DNA of 64,000 nt from Dipteronia dyeriana (Eukaryota; Streptophyta; Magnoliopsida; Sapindales; Sapindaceae): positions 28,343,598 to 28,407,597 of the forward strand of contig CM065297.1 of NCBI GenBank assembly GCA_032871835.1, given 5' to 3'. Under the pieces are notes generated by a model, which was given only the letters and a program-made list of their open reading frames with translations, searched no databases and was not told where the DNA came from. The translations under genes and the position numbers were made by a program. Shown here piece by piece: positions 34,863-46,800 of the stretch (the first letter of the stretch is position 1; each line of letters opens with the position of its first letter).

Positions 34863-35262
34863 TGGAGTGTACATCAAGTTTAACATCAAAATGCAACATC
34901 AACGGAGGGATAATTAAGTCCAAGAATCGGAAATGCTCATGTGGGATCAAATCAAGCGTAAGGATATCAAAATCCATAAACAACCCTAACAAATTATTAT
35001 TTTTTGTGAGAAAGGAAAATGCAATTTCCATAGGTTTTGGGAACCTAATACTGAAGAATTCAACCTATCTGAATACACCGAAAGCATAACACAAAGGTAT
35101 GATGGTAGACATAGGCATGATGGTAGAGCTACTCTTCTACTCGAAGAAGAAATGGAAGATGTAAAGGCAAGGTTACAAAGGCTGGAAAGCTATTATGCAA
35201 GAATGCAATATCAAGATACAAGCAATCATGGTGGAATGCATCAGAAAGAGTGTATGCAATGA
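34863..35262 (+). pseudogene. GRF-type zinc-finger plus coiled-coil gene inside the MULE
   Basis: ATG at 34863 (MECTSSLTSK), then RKCSCGIKSSVRISKS, INNPNKL, and after a one-base slip in the T-run at 35000-35005, FCEKGKCNFHRFWEPNTEE. This is the C-x-C-G ... NP ... C ... C-x-F ... W pattern of a GRF zinc finger. A short Glu-rich helix follows (LLLEEEMEDVKARLQRLE) and the frame ends at 35260-35262. Only the single-base slip prevents a ~133-residue protein. It is on the strand opposite to the transposase and convergent with it. GRF fingers bind single-stranded nucleic acid in other proteins; a role in transposition is inference. Confidence 0.65.
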
Positions 35263-35809
35263 GGGTCAAGGGTGATGTGTTTTGTTAATATGTTTTTGCT
35301 TGGTGTAACCATGGTTATGTTTGTACTTACCATGAGAAGCAGTTATTGATTGTACACATTCAGCATAGGATAATTAATAAAAGTAGTTATTAAGCATTCC
35401 ATTACATATTAAGCCTAACAACATTCATATCCTAAAGCATTTCTAAAACCATTCACAGTCTGAGCATGGTTATTGTGCTAGCATTTTCAAAAACATATTA
35501 AGCTTAAGTTTCATAACCATACCTAAACAGCTACCTACAATACCATGCAATTAAACAAAAATTATAATACTAATAAAACAGTGATAATAAGCTTGAAATG
35601 AATGTTGTATTCTTCCATCAGTCGTACAGCTGCTGTGTAACTTGTGATTGAGGAGGTGGAGTCTGGTTTGGTTGATGGGAAGATGAGAGTCCAACTGACA
35701 CTTCTTCATTCTGTTAAAATACAAAAGAAATGGATTAGAAGGTGATGTTAGGAAAACCCTAAAAATATTGAATGCAGTCATGAAAACAATATATAAAAGA
35801 TACCTCTTT

Positions 35810-38315
35810 ATGATTCCTACTTCGGTAAAACTTTTTGTTGTGGCCAGCTTGATGACACAGTTTGCATATTACAGTGCCAGACCTCCCAACTTTAGGTGCC
35901 TCGTCTGGTTCCCTCTTTCTCTGCTTCGTAGGCCTGTCAGGTTAGACAGTGCGAGATGGTGGTTTCAAAACCTTTGTATATCCTAGACTCATCATGCATT
36001 TTGGAAATTCTGGACACCTTTTTTGATCTGGAATGGGATGAATCATGCCTACATATGTCTTAATATAGACACTCTTGGTGAGGCTGCTGTGGACAAACTG
36101 AGCCACCTTGTCTTTAACTGTTTCTTTACCACAGTAATGGCTTATTACTGCCATAGCATGACAACAGGGAATCCCACTAACTTGCCAACTACCACATGCA
36201 CAATTTTACTCTTTTAGTTTCACAGTATAATCTCTACTTGCACCTATAAGCTCATAATCCATGTTTCATGCTGCTATCATTGTCAAAGTTCTACTTTCCC
36301 TACTATGGTTCAAGTTTTTTACATGAACCCTTGGTGATAAAACTGAATTCCAACTACTATACTCCTCCTTTCTGTCATTGAACTTCCTTATCAACATTCT
36401 TCTAATGAACTCAAGCAAATCTAAGTATGATTCAGCTCTATGGGTACTTAACATGCTATTAAAAGTCTCGGTCATATTGTTGGTGACATGGTCACACCTA
36501 ATGACTAGATCATATGCATGCCTAGACCAATGTTGTGGGTGTATGTCCAATAACCAGTTCTTGGCAGCAGGGTTAATAAGACCTATCTCTTCCGTACACG
36601 TTTTGAAGTCAAATATGTTGGAGCTTCTAACAGCTCTCCAAAATAGCTTCTTATAGTGGTCACCTTTGTATGTAAGTTTGAAATTGACATATATATGCCT
36701 TACACAATACCTGTCAATACCAAAGACAAGTGTTAATTACATATAAAAAAATGGAAAATGGAAACTATCAAAACTAAACCGGTTAGGAAACTACCTTCTA
36801 TGAGCAAATGGAAAATGGATCTCCAAAGCAACAATGACACCCTTTTGCCTATCAGACATGAATGTCAAATTCCTGCCTTCTGGGTAGTTTAGATAAACCT
36901 TGAGGTTGTTAAGAAACCACTCCCAACTGTCTTGAGTCTCTTTCTCACAGATGCAAACAGCCAATGGGAATAACCTACTGTTTGTATCCAAAGACACAGC
37001 TGAGAGCAGAACTTCTCCAAATGGGCCTTTCAGGTGACAGTCATCCACTCCAATAAATGGTCTACAACCCTCCAAGAATCCTACCATTTGAGGTTCAAAG
37101 CTTACAAACATCCTTTGAAATGTTGGTTGTAGGTCTTGGGTGCAGATATGAACTACTACACTAGGGTTACTCTGGTTCAACATATATGCATACCTCCTCA
37201 GATACCCAACACACTTAACTTGATCCTTAGCTAACTCCTTCAGTGCTCTATTCTTGGCCCTATAAAGTCTATGAATATCAACTGACACCTTAAATCTCTT
37301 CCTCAATAAATCACCTATCACCTTCACATCGATGCTAGGATTGCTCTTAACCAGCTTCCCAAACTTAGAAATAGTCCACTTAACCTTAGTCTCTTTATTA
37401 TTGTACACCCTATAACAACCATGCTGGTCAGATAAGGTTTTACGCATGAAAGTCACACCATCAATCATACAGGATGCATGTGCCCTTCATCCACAACCAT
37501 CTGTTGCACACTTGTAAGTCTGTCTCACTTTGTCATTTTTCACTCTTGTAAACTCTATCCCTTCTTGAATGGCATAGTCCTTGAAAATTTCTCTCATATG
37601 CTCCTTACTATTGAATATCTGACCTATATTAAACCTAATTACACCATCCACCATTCTCTTGAAAGGTTGACCTGGTTATCCTAACCTGGTTTGACTCAAG
37701 CTCTGAGTCAGTAAAATACTCATCATCAGACTTGGACTGGTACCCCTCAAAGCAGTCCATACACTCTTGAGTGATACCTTCATCCATTTCAACAGGTTCT
37801 TCAACATCTTCTTCATCAATAATTGAGACCTCATTAAACTGTGTATCTTCTTCCTCACTACCAGCCTCATAATCTTTGTCATCATCCTTCTTCTCACTAT
37901 CACCTTCATAATTCAGTTGATCAGCCTCCATGTCACACCAACCTAGTGGATCATATCCTCTTTGGACGTTCAACACTGGAGGCTCTTGAGGAGGACTTGG
38001 CATATAACAAAAATCCTCGAACTCAAACATTATCCTATCCAAACCATGCTCCTCAAACCTACTAAATAATTCAAGTAACTCATTATCACTGCACACCCCA
38101 TATTTCTCACCACACCAAGGTATTTGTGCCCACTTATGGTAATCAGCAGTACTTACATGAGTTACATCACAACTTCCACTAAGCTCCTGACAGATTGCTT
38201 GAATAAGGGTGATGAGGCTAATGTGATCAGCATCACACTCATCTACCTCAACCACATTATCCTCAGACTGTACAGAATGTGGAAAATGTCCATTGCACCT
38301 GTACAAAAGCAATAA
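35810..38315 (-). pseudogene. MULE transposase, decayed
   Basis: Order on the minus strand: an acceptor-like TTGTACAG before 38300; an acidic N-terminal region (38299-37660); a one-base frame change near 37650; a MuDR-type DNA-binding segment (MVDGVIRFNIG) with an in-frame TGA at 37489-37487; then a 225-residue stretch with FIGVDDCHLKGPFGEVL, the first catalytic Asp region of the MULE domain. An intact 84-bp GT-AG intron (36794-36711) joins FAHRR to YCVRHIYVNF. WLLDIHPQHWSRHAYD and NNMTETFNSML follow. Past the TGA at 36268-36266 come a SWIM finger (NCACGSWQVSGIPCCHAMA, stop just before it), another stop at 35944-35942 and a zinc knuckle CKLCHQAGHNKKFY missing its last Cys. Five or more lesions make it inactive. 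Confidence 0.88.
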
Positions 38316-39157
38316 CAATACATGAGTAACATTATACTTATCAGAATGAATAACTGATAAATTAACCTAGTTTGCACTATAATCATCACAAATATCAAGC
38401 CACAATGCCCGAACAACTAAAACAAAACTTCATTACACTTAAACGACATACATGACACCATATAAAACCTAATCTGATACTAAACAACAAAAAACAAGTT
38501 TTTTTGAAAAATTGCACTGTTTTCATTCACAATAAACTTCAGACAACTTAATCAACACTTAATTGACTTTGAATCGAAAAACCCCCAAATTTAACCAAAC
38601 AGAAAAACCCTAACTTTTCAACGTCTTTGAAAAAACACAACACAAACACATTGCATGCAACAAATATCAAGCAAACACGTAAAACTAACTTAATCGGTGA
38701 AAAAAAACTAACCTTTATAGACTTTGCTTCAGAATTCCTCAAAATACATCGTTCGTTCAGCTGTCGGTTCACCACGAACGTCAACACGAACACCAACACT
38801 TCAAACGCAACTATTACTGCAAATAGGCACTCAAAATCGAAAGCTTTTGGTGAGTTTCTATGGTTTTTGGTGCGAATTGGTTTCTTGTTGTTTGGCTCTC
38901 AAGAAAATAAAAATGAAAACGATGTGAACATGTTTGGGACCACAACTCATTTTTGTTAATAGGGTGTGGTCGGCCACGTGTAGACCGGTGTGTGGGTTGA
39001 AATATATTATTTTTTTTTGTTTTTTTTTATTTATTAATCAAATTACTTCAATACCCTTCGTCAAACCAGTTTCTCGAACTTCCTCATGTCGGTTTACTAT
39101 TTTTCCCTTAGCATATGGACGGAATCTTGCGAAACCCTAACGGATTTGGATGGTAGG

Positions 39158-39361
39158 GACTCAGATTGAGATTTTTTAAAACTGTAGAAACCTGTCACGA
39201 TAAAGCTCAAAACCGAAGGACCAGTTTATGTATTATATCAAACTACAGGGACTCAGATTGAGATTTTTTAAAACTGTAGGGACCTGTGACTATAAAGCTC
39301 AAAACTGAAGGATCAGTTTATGTATTAGATCAAACTACAGGGACTAAAATGGAATTAACCC
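39158..39361. repeat. MULE right end: tandem ~96-bp duplication and TIR
   Basis: GGGACTCAGATTGAGATTTT through CAAACTACA occurs twice (about 39158-39247 and 39248-39345), ending in the terminal repeat. The right end therefore has a doubled subterminal region while the left end has one. Confidence 0.85.
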
Positions 39362-39370
39362 TTAAAAAAA

Positions 39371-39856
39371 TGTGGATCTCCATTTGGAGGGTTAAACTGT
39401 CATTTTAGATTATATTAGGGTAAAACGGTCATTTAATGTCATGATTGATTTTTTTAGAGATCCATTTTTAAAAAAAAATGATTTAATTATATCAAATTAA
39501 ATAATTTTATTAATTTTTTTGATTTATTATCGGGATTACCCTTTTACATATTTTTGAAATTTAATAAACTCTATATCTTTATTTATATATATATATATAT
39601 AACACTTTATCTCTATTTTTATATACAGCTTTCTCACATCTATCCGCGGTACTTGTTTTTTCTTCTTATTTCAAGGTGAAACCATTCGTATTAGATGCGG
39701 GTTTTTTTTCATATAGTCGATTGAATTGTTAGTGATAAATTGTAAGTGTGATATTGATCATCTCATGTTTTTTTTTTGGCGATGGAGTTACAACTTGTGT
39801 GATTTTGTTTCGTCGGAGATTATGTTTTTTTGTTTGCGATTCTTGTGTTATTTCGT

Positions 39857-39906
<50 letters not shown>

Positions 39907-40192
39907 CGTTAAACTAAAATCTACAAAAGAATTAATACAAATCATAGAATGCATAGAGGATCTGAAACAAAATAAACCGAGAGAAAAAAAATAGCAAACA
40001 TGGATATGAAATTTGAAAAGAAAAACAAAACAAATACTAAACATGGGAATGTAAGATTGAGATCTGAAAGAAAATATAAACAAAAATAGTAAACATTCAA
40101 TGATTTGAAATAATCTATGTCATTAGGGTTTTGAAATAAAGAAAGTAGAAGTTTTATTAGTTTTATATGCAGAAATGAGGCTCCCCCCACCT

Positions 40193-40193
<1 letters not shown>
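39371..40193. other. AT-rich intergenic DNA with a TA microsatellite
   Basis: No gene seen. A perfect TA run occupies about 39862-39905. Adjacent open frames are low-complexity. Confidence 0.7.

Positions 40194-40236
<43 letters not shown>
40194..40236. repeat. Poly-C tract of 43 bases
   Basis: An uninterrupted C run with further C-rich sequence before it. It is either a real homopolymer or a gap/assembly artefact, and its exact length cannot be trusted. Confidence 0.9.
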
Positions 40237-40244
40237 TTCTATTT

Positions 40245-41183
40245 AAGGGTGGGCACCAATCCAACCCGACCCGACCGACCTGACCCGACTAAATTGGGTT
40301 GGATTGCTTTTAAGATTGGATTGGGTTGAATTGGGTTGGGCTGCTAAAATATAACTCAATCCAACAACCCGACAACCAGACATTAATAATAAAAAAATAA
40401 ATTAAATAATTTTATTTATTATTATATCTATTATAAAATCTCATTTTTTTTAAATATTTAAAAATTTTACTCACTCACCATTTATAATATTATAAATGAT
40501 AAATATAAATACATAATTTTAAATATTTTATACCATAAATATATAATACATTTATTAAAAACATGCAATAATATTATCTTCGTTTTTTGTATTAATTGAC
40601 ACATCCTTAATTATTCTTTAAAATGCATTTTTGTTTCTTAGGATTTGATTAATAATTTGGTAGAAAAAAGTCTAATAATTGTATATAAACTCAAACTATT
40701 ATATTTGTTGAAATAAATAATAGATTATCCAACTTCTAGATATTCGACAAAGTGATTATAATTGTAAAATTGATGGGAGGTTTAGATGGAAACTTTCCAA
40801 GTTTGATAAATTGTTATATTTTTATTTTTTTTAATTATACAACAAATATTTAAACAATTTGTATTATATGTTGTACTTTGACTTTGATGCTTTTAAGAAA
40901 TCTAAACTCAATATGGTATGATATTTGGGTGAAAAATTATTTTAAATTTCAATTTTGATATAACAAAATTTGAATTCAAATATATTTTTTCTATTGGATT
41001 TAAACAACTCAATCTAATCAACCCAACCCGATAAATATTGAGTTGGACTGGACTGAATTGAACTGGATTAAGTTAAAATTTACGTTGTGTTGGATTGGAT
41101 TGAGTTGGGTTGGGTTTGATCGGATTGAAAAAATTTCAATCCAATCCAATCCAATCCAATCCAATCTGAAAACGCTCACCCTT
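40245..41183. mobile_element. Candidate non-autonomous DNA transposon (hAT-like MITE)
   Basis: Inverted ends AAGGGTGGGC (left) and AAGGGTGAGC (right, complement) flank 940 bp of AT-rich DNA. Each end carries arrays of GGGTTGGATTGG / CCAATCCAATCC, so the two subterminal regions can also pair. Plant hAT-related miniature elements often begin with GGGTGGGCA-like ends. I found no convincing 8-bp target duplication, and the poly-C tract lies right at the left edge. Confidence 0.45.
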
Positions 41184-41667
41184 ACCCATATTAAAAAAAA
41201 TAGGGGAATAGAAAAATAAGGGGGTGGGCCTCTAACGGGGGTGGAGCCCCGTGGGAATGAGGTCCTGAAATGCCCATCCGTAAACATAAGTTCCACATTG
41301 AGTGGGCATTTGCCATTACATAAAATATTGTACAATCATAAATCTACTAGCACATGGAACTAGTAGTCTTTACTATTTCAATATCTAAAACTTCTTCTTT
41401 CAATGTCGTATAGTCTAGCTCCAGCACTTTTTACTAGGGAGGAGGAAGGTCTCCTACGGGTCGGTCAACAATAGAGCATAACGGTTATGCCGTCATGATA
41501 TTCAATCTCAGGTCTTTCGAACGATGCCAAGAGATTCTACTATGACAAACACCTTCAACCTCCTTCACAGCTCTCCCGACTGAGAAATCTTATACTTGTC
41601 GAGGCATAATTTACAGTATTTTGAGCATGTTTGGCCTGGTAAAAGCCCCCGAACGTTTAAAGGATGT
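41184..41667. other. 3' flank of the PPR gene
   Basis: No gene, repeat or RNA signal is seen. It would include the 3' untranslated region of the minus-strand PPR gene. Confidence 0.6.
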
Positions 41668-43569
41668 TTACCAGTAATCTTTGCAAGAGCAGAATCCGTT
41701 CTTGAAATGGTGGAAACGGGTCGCGTCTCTAACAACAAATTGACGATCAACAATCTTGCTAACCATCTTCATAAACAAATGACAGTCTCCACATATTCTT
41801 AGGTTTTTTATCACAACAATCTCCGTTCCTGGACTAGTGTTTAAGAGCCCAAATGCAATTGCCAACTTTTCACTGTGCATTGCCATACCAGTCGAATGCT
41901 TTTCCTCGCTCCCTTTCTCTCTGTCAATCCTATTCGACCCACCAAGTTCCTCGAACAAATTTTCCAACTCATCCAACATTTTATATATTTCCACAGTTTG
42001 ATAATGACTTCTGTCTCCAGCTAAGAAGAGGTGAACTCTCCCTTTAAGTTCAACATAGCTACACCCAGGATCCTTCTTAAGGTTTCGTTCTCTCATCATC
42101 ACCCTAACCCTACTTACCCCCTCCAAGTTCTTGGCCTCAGAATATAAATTTGATAACAACACATAATAACCAATATTTGTAGGTTCAAGATCAATGACTT
42201 TTTCAAAAGCTATCTCTGCAAGCTCTACATTCTTATGGATTTTACAGGCACCCAAAAGCGCTCCCCACACTGCACCATCAGGTTTTACCCGCATTGATTT
42301 AATGAGCTCCCAAGCTTCATTCAGCTGACCAGTGCGGCCTAGAAGATCCACCATACAAGAGTAATGCTCTGGACCAGGCTGCAAACCGTACTGTTTTTCC
42401 ATTGCAGCAAAATAATTTGAACCCTTATCACTTAGTCCTGCATGGCTACAAGCAGACAGAACACTCACAAATGCTGTGCTATCAGGTCTAACACCAATCC
42501 TAATCATTTCATCAAAGAGCTGCACTGCAATCTCTCCCTGTCCATGCATTCCATATCCACCAATGATTGCTGTCCATGAAACTACACTCTTCACAGGCAT
42601 GCGATCAAAAATAGCACGTGCTTTTTTCAAATTACCACACCTAGAATACATATTAATTAAGGCATTACTCAAAAATGGGTTCCGACCAAAACCATTTACT
42701 GCAATTTGCCGTTCGATCTGACAGCCAACACTACGAGCACCAAGGTGAGCAACAGATGAGAGAACCCCAACAAACGTAACAGCATCCGGAAAAACCCCAC
42801 ATGTTTTCATCTCTCTATAGAGCTCGAGAACATGAGAAGCAAGCCCATTTTGTGCATACCCAGAAATCATTGCGTTCCAAGTAATCAACCCCTTTTCAGG
42901 GATTTCATTGAACAGCCTCCTCCCATAATCAACAGACCCACCTTTCATATACATTGTCACTAAACAATTTGCAACAGACAAATCTACAACCAAGCCACTC
43001 TTCACACAATAACAATGCATAAACGTGCCAAGCCAAAAATACCCTGGCCCAGCGCATGCCGGTATCAAACCCAACATTGTAACCGCATTTATTTCCACAC
43101 CCAATTCCCTCATTTTACCGAACAACAGGAACGCATCACAATAACGCAAATTCAACACATACCCAGATAGCAAAGCGTTATAACAAACAGACAGCTTCAT
43201 TGACTGTGTATTTTCATCAAAAACCTTGCGTGCACTATCAATTAAAGCGCATTTACAGTACATAGAGATCAAAGAAGTGAGTACAAAGGGTTTAGGGTCA
43301 CAACCAGACCTGATTACGTGGCAATGTAGCTGAGAACCAACAAATGGGAGGGAAAGCGCGGCACAGGACTTGAGCGCGAATGGGAAAGTGAAAGCGTTTG
43401 GCAAGGCGCCGAAACGGAGCATCTCGCGATAGACAGACAGGGCTTCCGTGAAGAGTGACTGGTTCGCTAACTCTCTCAAGCGTGTGTTCCATGGACTACT
43501 CGTTGGTGCGGTTTTGAATTGGAGAAGTCTTGTGCTTATGCCAGGGTTTTGCGAGGGTTTCAAGTTCAT
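41668..43569 (-). CDS. MEF10: PPR protein, PLS-E-DYW class, MEF10-like RNA editing factor
   Basis: A single-exon gene of 633 residues, intact. After a short N-terminal region that could be an organelle targeting peptide come tandem PPR motifs of the P, L and S types (about residues 35-450, with hallmarks such as LISMYCKCALIDSARKVFDE and SWTAIIGGYGMHGQGEIAVQ). E and E+ regions follow, and a DYW domain ends in CSCKDYW. The DYW cytidine-deaminase signature is complete: H565 and E567 in HSEK, and C593/C596 in CGDC. These proteins bind one or a few organelle transcripts and direct C-to-U editing. Along its length it matches my recollection of Arabidopsis At3g11460 (MEF10, about 623 residues, mitochondrial nad2 editing); assignment at the level of the gene is from memory, family assignment is certain. 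It is divergent from cpSRP54, with 236 bp between start codons. Confidence 0.9.
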   Translation of the reverse strand: MNLKPSQNPGISTRLLQFKTAPTSSPWNTRLRELANQSLFTEALSVYREMLRFGALPNAFTFPFALKSCAALSLPFVGSQLHCHVIRSGCDPKPFVLTSLISMYCKCALIDSARKVFDENTQSMKLSVCYNALLSGYVLNLRYCDAFLLFGKMRELGVEINAVTMLGLIPACAGPGYFWLGTFMHCYCVKSGLVVDLSVANCLVTMYMKGGSVDYGRRLFNEIPEKGLITWNAMISGYAQNGLASHVLELYREMKTCGVFPDAVTFVGVLSSVAHLGARSVGCQIERQIAVNGFGRNPFLSNALINMYSRCGNLKKARAIFDRMPVKSVVSWTAIIGGYGMHGQGEIAVQLFDEMIRIGVRPDSTAFVSVLSACSHAGLSDKGSNYFAAMEKQYGLQPGPEHYSCMVDLLGRTGQLNEAWELIKSMRVKPDGAVWGALLGACKIHKNVELAEIAFEKVIDLEPTNIGYYVLLSNLYSEAKNLEGVSRVRVMMRERNLKKDPGCSYVELKGRVHLFLAGDRSHYQTVEIYKMLDELENLFEELGGSNRIDREKGSEEKHSTGMAMHSEKLAIAFGLLNTSPGTEIVVIKNLRICGDCHLFMKMVSKIVDRQFVVRDATRFHHFKNGFCSCKDYW

Positions 43570-43805
43570 TTAAAATGAAGTTAACGGTTCAATCCAGTTT
43601 GTTTTGGCGGGTAGGAAAGTGATAGTTCAAGGAAGTCCCGTAGTGAAACGAACCGTTTTGACGTAAGAGCGACAAAAACGGTGCGTTTTAATTTTATCGC
43701 CTTCGTACGATCTGATTCCTAGCCACTAGTTGGATAAAAAAACTGATCTGTTTCCACGGATAATATAAAAACCCATACTTAGAGTGGAAATTTCTGGGTC
43801 TGGAT
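43570..43805. promoter_or_regulatory. Compact bidirectional promoter region, PPR / cpSRP54
   Basis: Only 236 bp separate the ATG of the minus-strand PPR gene from the ATG of cpSRP54. A TATAAAA at 43764-43770 lies 36 bp before the cpSRP54 ATG, so that gene's leader would be very short. No clear TATA is visible toward the PPR gene. Both products act in organelles, which would suit co-expression, but that is inference. Confidence 0.6.
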
Positions 43806-46800
43806 ATGGAGGCAGTACAATTTTCGACCGTTGCGTCCCGCAATTTCTCGGCGACATCACATTCCATTTCAACAAACAGAAGCTTATGCAACTCGACAAG
43901 ATTGGCGGGAAAATCGACTAAATTTGTCTCTTCGTGGACCGCTTCTAGTCTCTCTTCGAGAAATTTGTTCACTGTAAGTAAAACAAAACATACGCTGCTT
44001 AATGCTGATATGTGTTAGTGAGTAATTAGTTTGGTTAAATTTCTTTATTGGTAGAGAGAGATATGGGGATGGATAAATTCCAAAAGCGTTACAATTAGAA
44101 GAGATTATAAGACAAGTCTAGTGAGAGCAGAAATGTTTGGGCAGTTAACGAGTGGCCTCGAATCAGCTTGGAAAAAGCTCAAGGGAGAAGGTTTGTTTTG
44201 ATGTTTTATTTAGTCTTTAATTCGTATTTATTGTTCTTTATGTGAACTGTTGAAAAAATGCTTTAAAAAATGTTTGTTGCATATTTTTGCTGCACAAGAC
44301 AAGAGGTTCCGGAAATCCATTTACACATATTACTCATGCCTCTCTACATTTATGTTTAATATTTTTGAAATTTGGGTTCTCTTGTACTTTTTTGAGCTTA
44401 ATTTTCTTCTATTGCAAACAATGTTGACTAAAGAAGTTATTTTTATGCGTGGATTCTTTGTGATTCAGAGGTTTTGACCAAGGAGAACATCGTGGAACCC
44501 ATGAGAGACATTAGGAGAGCTCTTCTTGAAGCTGATGTGAGTGAGCTCGTATTATGATATGTGAAAATATTCATGCATATATCTGAAATAAATGGTTGCT
44601 TCGTTGACAGGTAAGCCTTCCAGTTGTCAGAAGGTTTGTCCAAGCTGTCAGTGACCAAGCCGTTGGCGTTGGCTTGATTCGGGGAGTGAAACCAGATCAG
44701 CAACTAGTTAAGGTACATACTGTTATTAACTAACTGCCATAAGAAGAAAATGTTTCTAGTACATTTATTCTTTTACAAAAGTAAAATTGAATCTGTGTGT
44801 TAGGCATGCTGGTTTGAACTTGATTGTAGTCTTAAAATTGATATATATATTTAATTTTTTGGTAATTGGGAGACAACCATCCATTATCCCAATTGAAATA
44901 TAGATGATAATCGAAGATTTTGTTTACAATATGTTAAAAAATGTCTAGGGAATGAGGTTATTGTGAAAGTCTAAAAGTCGTGTAGTCGATATTGAATTTT
45001 CTTTATTGCAGATTGTAAATGAAGAGCTTGTGAAATTGATGGGTGGAGAGGTTTCAGAATTGGTTTTCGCAAAATCTGGACCCACTGTTATACTATTGGC
45101 TGGTCTACAAGGAGTTGGAAAGACAACTGTGTCTGCAAAGTTAGCTTATTATCTAAAGAAACAGGTGCATTCTTCTTGGCCCAGCTCAACCCTCATTCCC
45201 TCCCTTTACGGTGTTGGAATGTCTATATATTTGTGTTACTGAAGACTGTTCATCGCTTATTCTTTATTGGCACCGCCATAACATTGATTGCAGGGGAAGA
45301 GTTGCATGCTTGTTGCTGGAGATGTGTACAGACCTGCTGCTATTGACCAACTTGTTATTCTGGGTGAACAGGTGTGGCATTTTAATATGCAATTTGTCAT
45401 TTCTTGTGAATTCTGTTTAAGATGACGAGTGAATTGGTCAATGTATAAATGATACAATCTTACCAAATAGAAGTCCTAACCTTGACAGGTAAGTGCCTAA
45501 GATGTTTATTTTTTCTTATTCCAATTTAAACCACCCAAGATTGAACTTTCTTATCAATTTAATATCATTTAATTTCCATAGTATATAATTTAATTGAGGA
45601 GAAAATATTAGAGAGACAAAAGTCTAAATTAAGCAAAAAGTATGGTAGAACTTCCAGTCTTTCTTGGGATTGTGCTTTTTTAATTGTTATTCCTGATTAT
45701 TAGACATTAAACTTAAAGGTGGTCATAAAAATGTTTACAACAGTAGAGTTTTGAGCAATTAAAAAATGCCTAATGGGCATCATGATATCAGTGCAGTTAT
45801 CCCTTCACTTGTTCTAATGTAAAAATATTAGTGCAATTTTTAGTCTTAGTAAGCTCATGAATGCTTTTTCCCCTGTGTAATTTATTGTCTTGGTGCTCTT
45901 AGTTTCTGACCACCTTATTAGTTGTCAACACATGGAAAGGAAGAGAAACAGATTGGGATGTGTTTTACACTTCTACTTTAAGTCACAATTCTCAAAATAT
46001 TGATCTGCTAAATGAGTACACTCATCTGCTTGGACTACTTAAATTTGTACTTTCAGTTCAGTCTCATATTCAATTATAGCTTATGACAGGTGGATGTGCC
46101 TGTTTATACAGAGGGGACTGAGGTTAAACCTTCAGAAATAGCCAGGCAAGGGTTAACTGAGGCCAAAAAGAAAAAAGTAGATGTAGTCATTGTAGATACT
46201 GCTGGAAGACTTCAGGTAAGATATAGCTTGATACTGCCAACTGTTTATATTTATAATATCTTGATCTGAAATGCTATATGTTTCGGTCTTCTTTTTATAG
46301 ATTGATAAAGGAATGATGGATGAGTTGAAAGATGTGAAGCGGGTTCTGAATCCTACAGAAGTTTTGCTTGTCGTGGATGCAATGACTGGCCAAGAAGCCG
46401 CAGGTATTCAGATATCCTTCTTTTATTTATGTGGGGGTGGAACACTCTGAGAGTTAACACTTAAGTGCCCTTCAATTGTCCTTTTAGTTCTTCTCATGAT
46501 GCTACATAACATAGTTTTGTAACCTCTAACGGATAGTTGCATTTAGGAAGTTTGTTTGCTTACTCCTCATAACTGTAGATGTATTCACAGAGTTGGATCC
46601 ATTTATCTTTGATTTGCATGCCTTTTCATGGTTTTCATTTTTTGGTTAGTGGGGAAATAACAGTTATGACACCTATCAAAATGTACTATCATAATCTGCT
46701 TCCTTGAATTCACAGCTCTGGTCACAACATTCAATATTGAGATAGGGATTACTGGTGCCATTTTGACAAAGTTGGATGGTGATTCAAGAGGTGGTGCAGC

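Larger units (their letters stand above)
34274..39361 (-). mobile_element. Mutator-like element (MULE) with TIRs and 9-bp TSD
   Basis: A perfect 9-bp target duplication TTAAAAAAA lies at 34265-34273 and 39362-39370. The inverted ends start GGGTGAAATC (left) and GGGTTAATTCC (right, complement). They share about 60 bp including TAATACATAAACTG. Inside are a MULE transposase gene on the minus strand and a small GRF-zinc-finger gene on the plus strand. Both are broken. The right terminus carries a ~96-bp tandem duplication. A run of A in the target duplication slightly weakens the TSD call, but the TIR match is independent. Confidence 0.9.

Noticed and set aside
41018..41335. 105-residue minus-strand open frame
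   Set aside because: It is produced by the TTGGA/CCAAT array at the MITE end.
44250..44477. Plus-strand open frame in cpSRP54 intron 2
   Set aside because: It lies between well-defined splice sites and has low-complexity, Phe-rich sequence.
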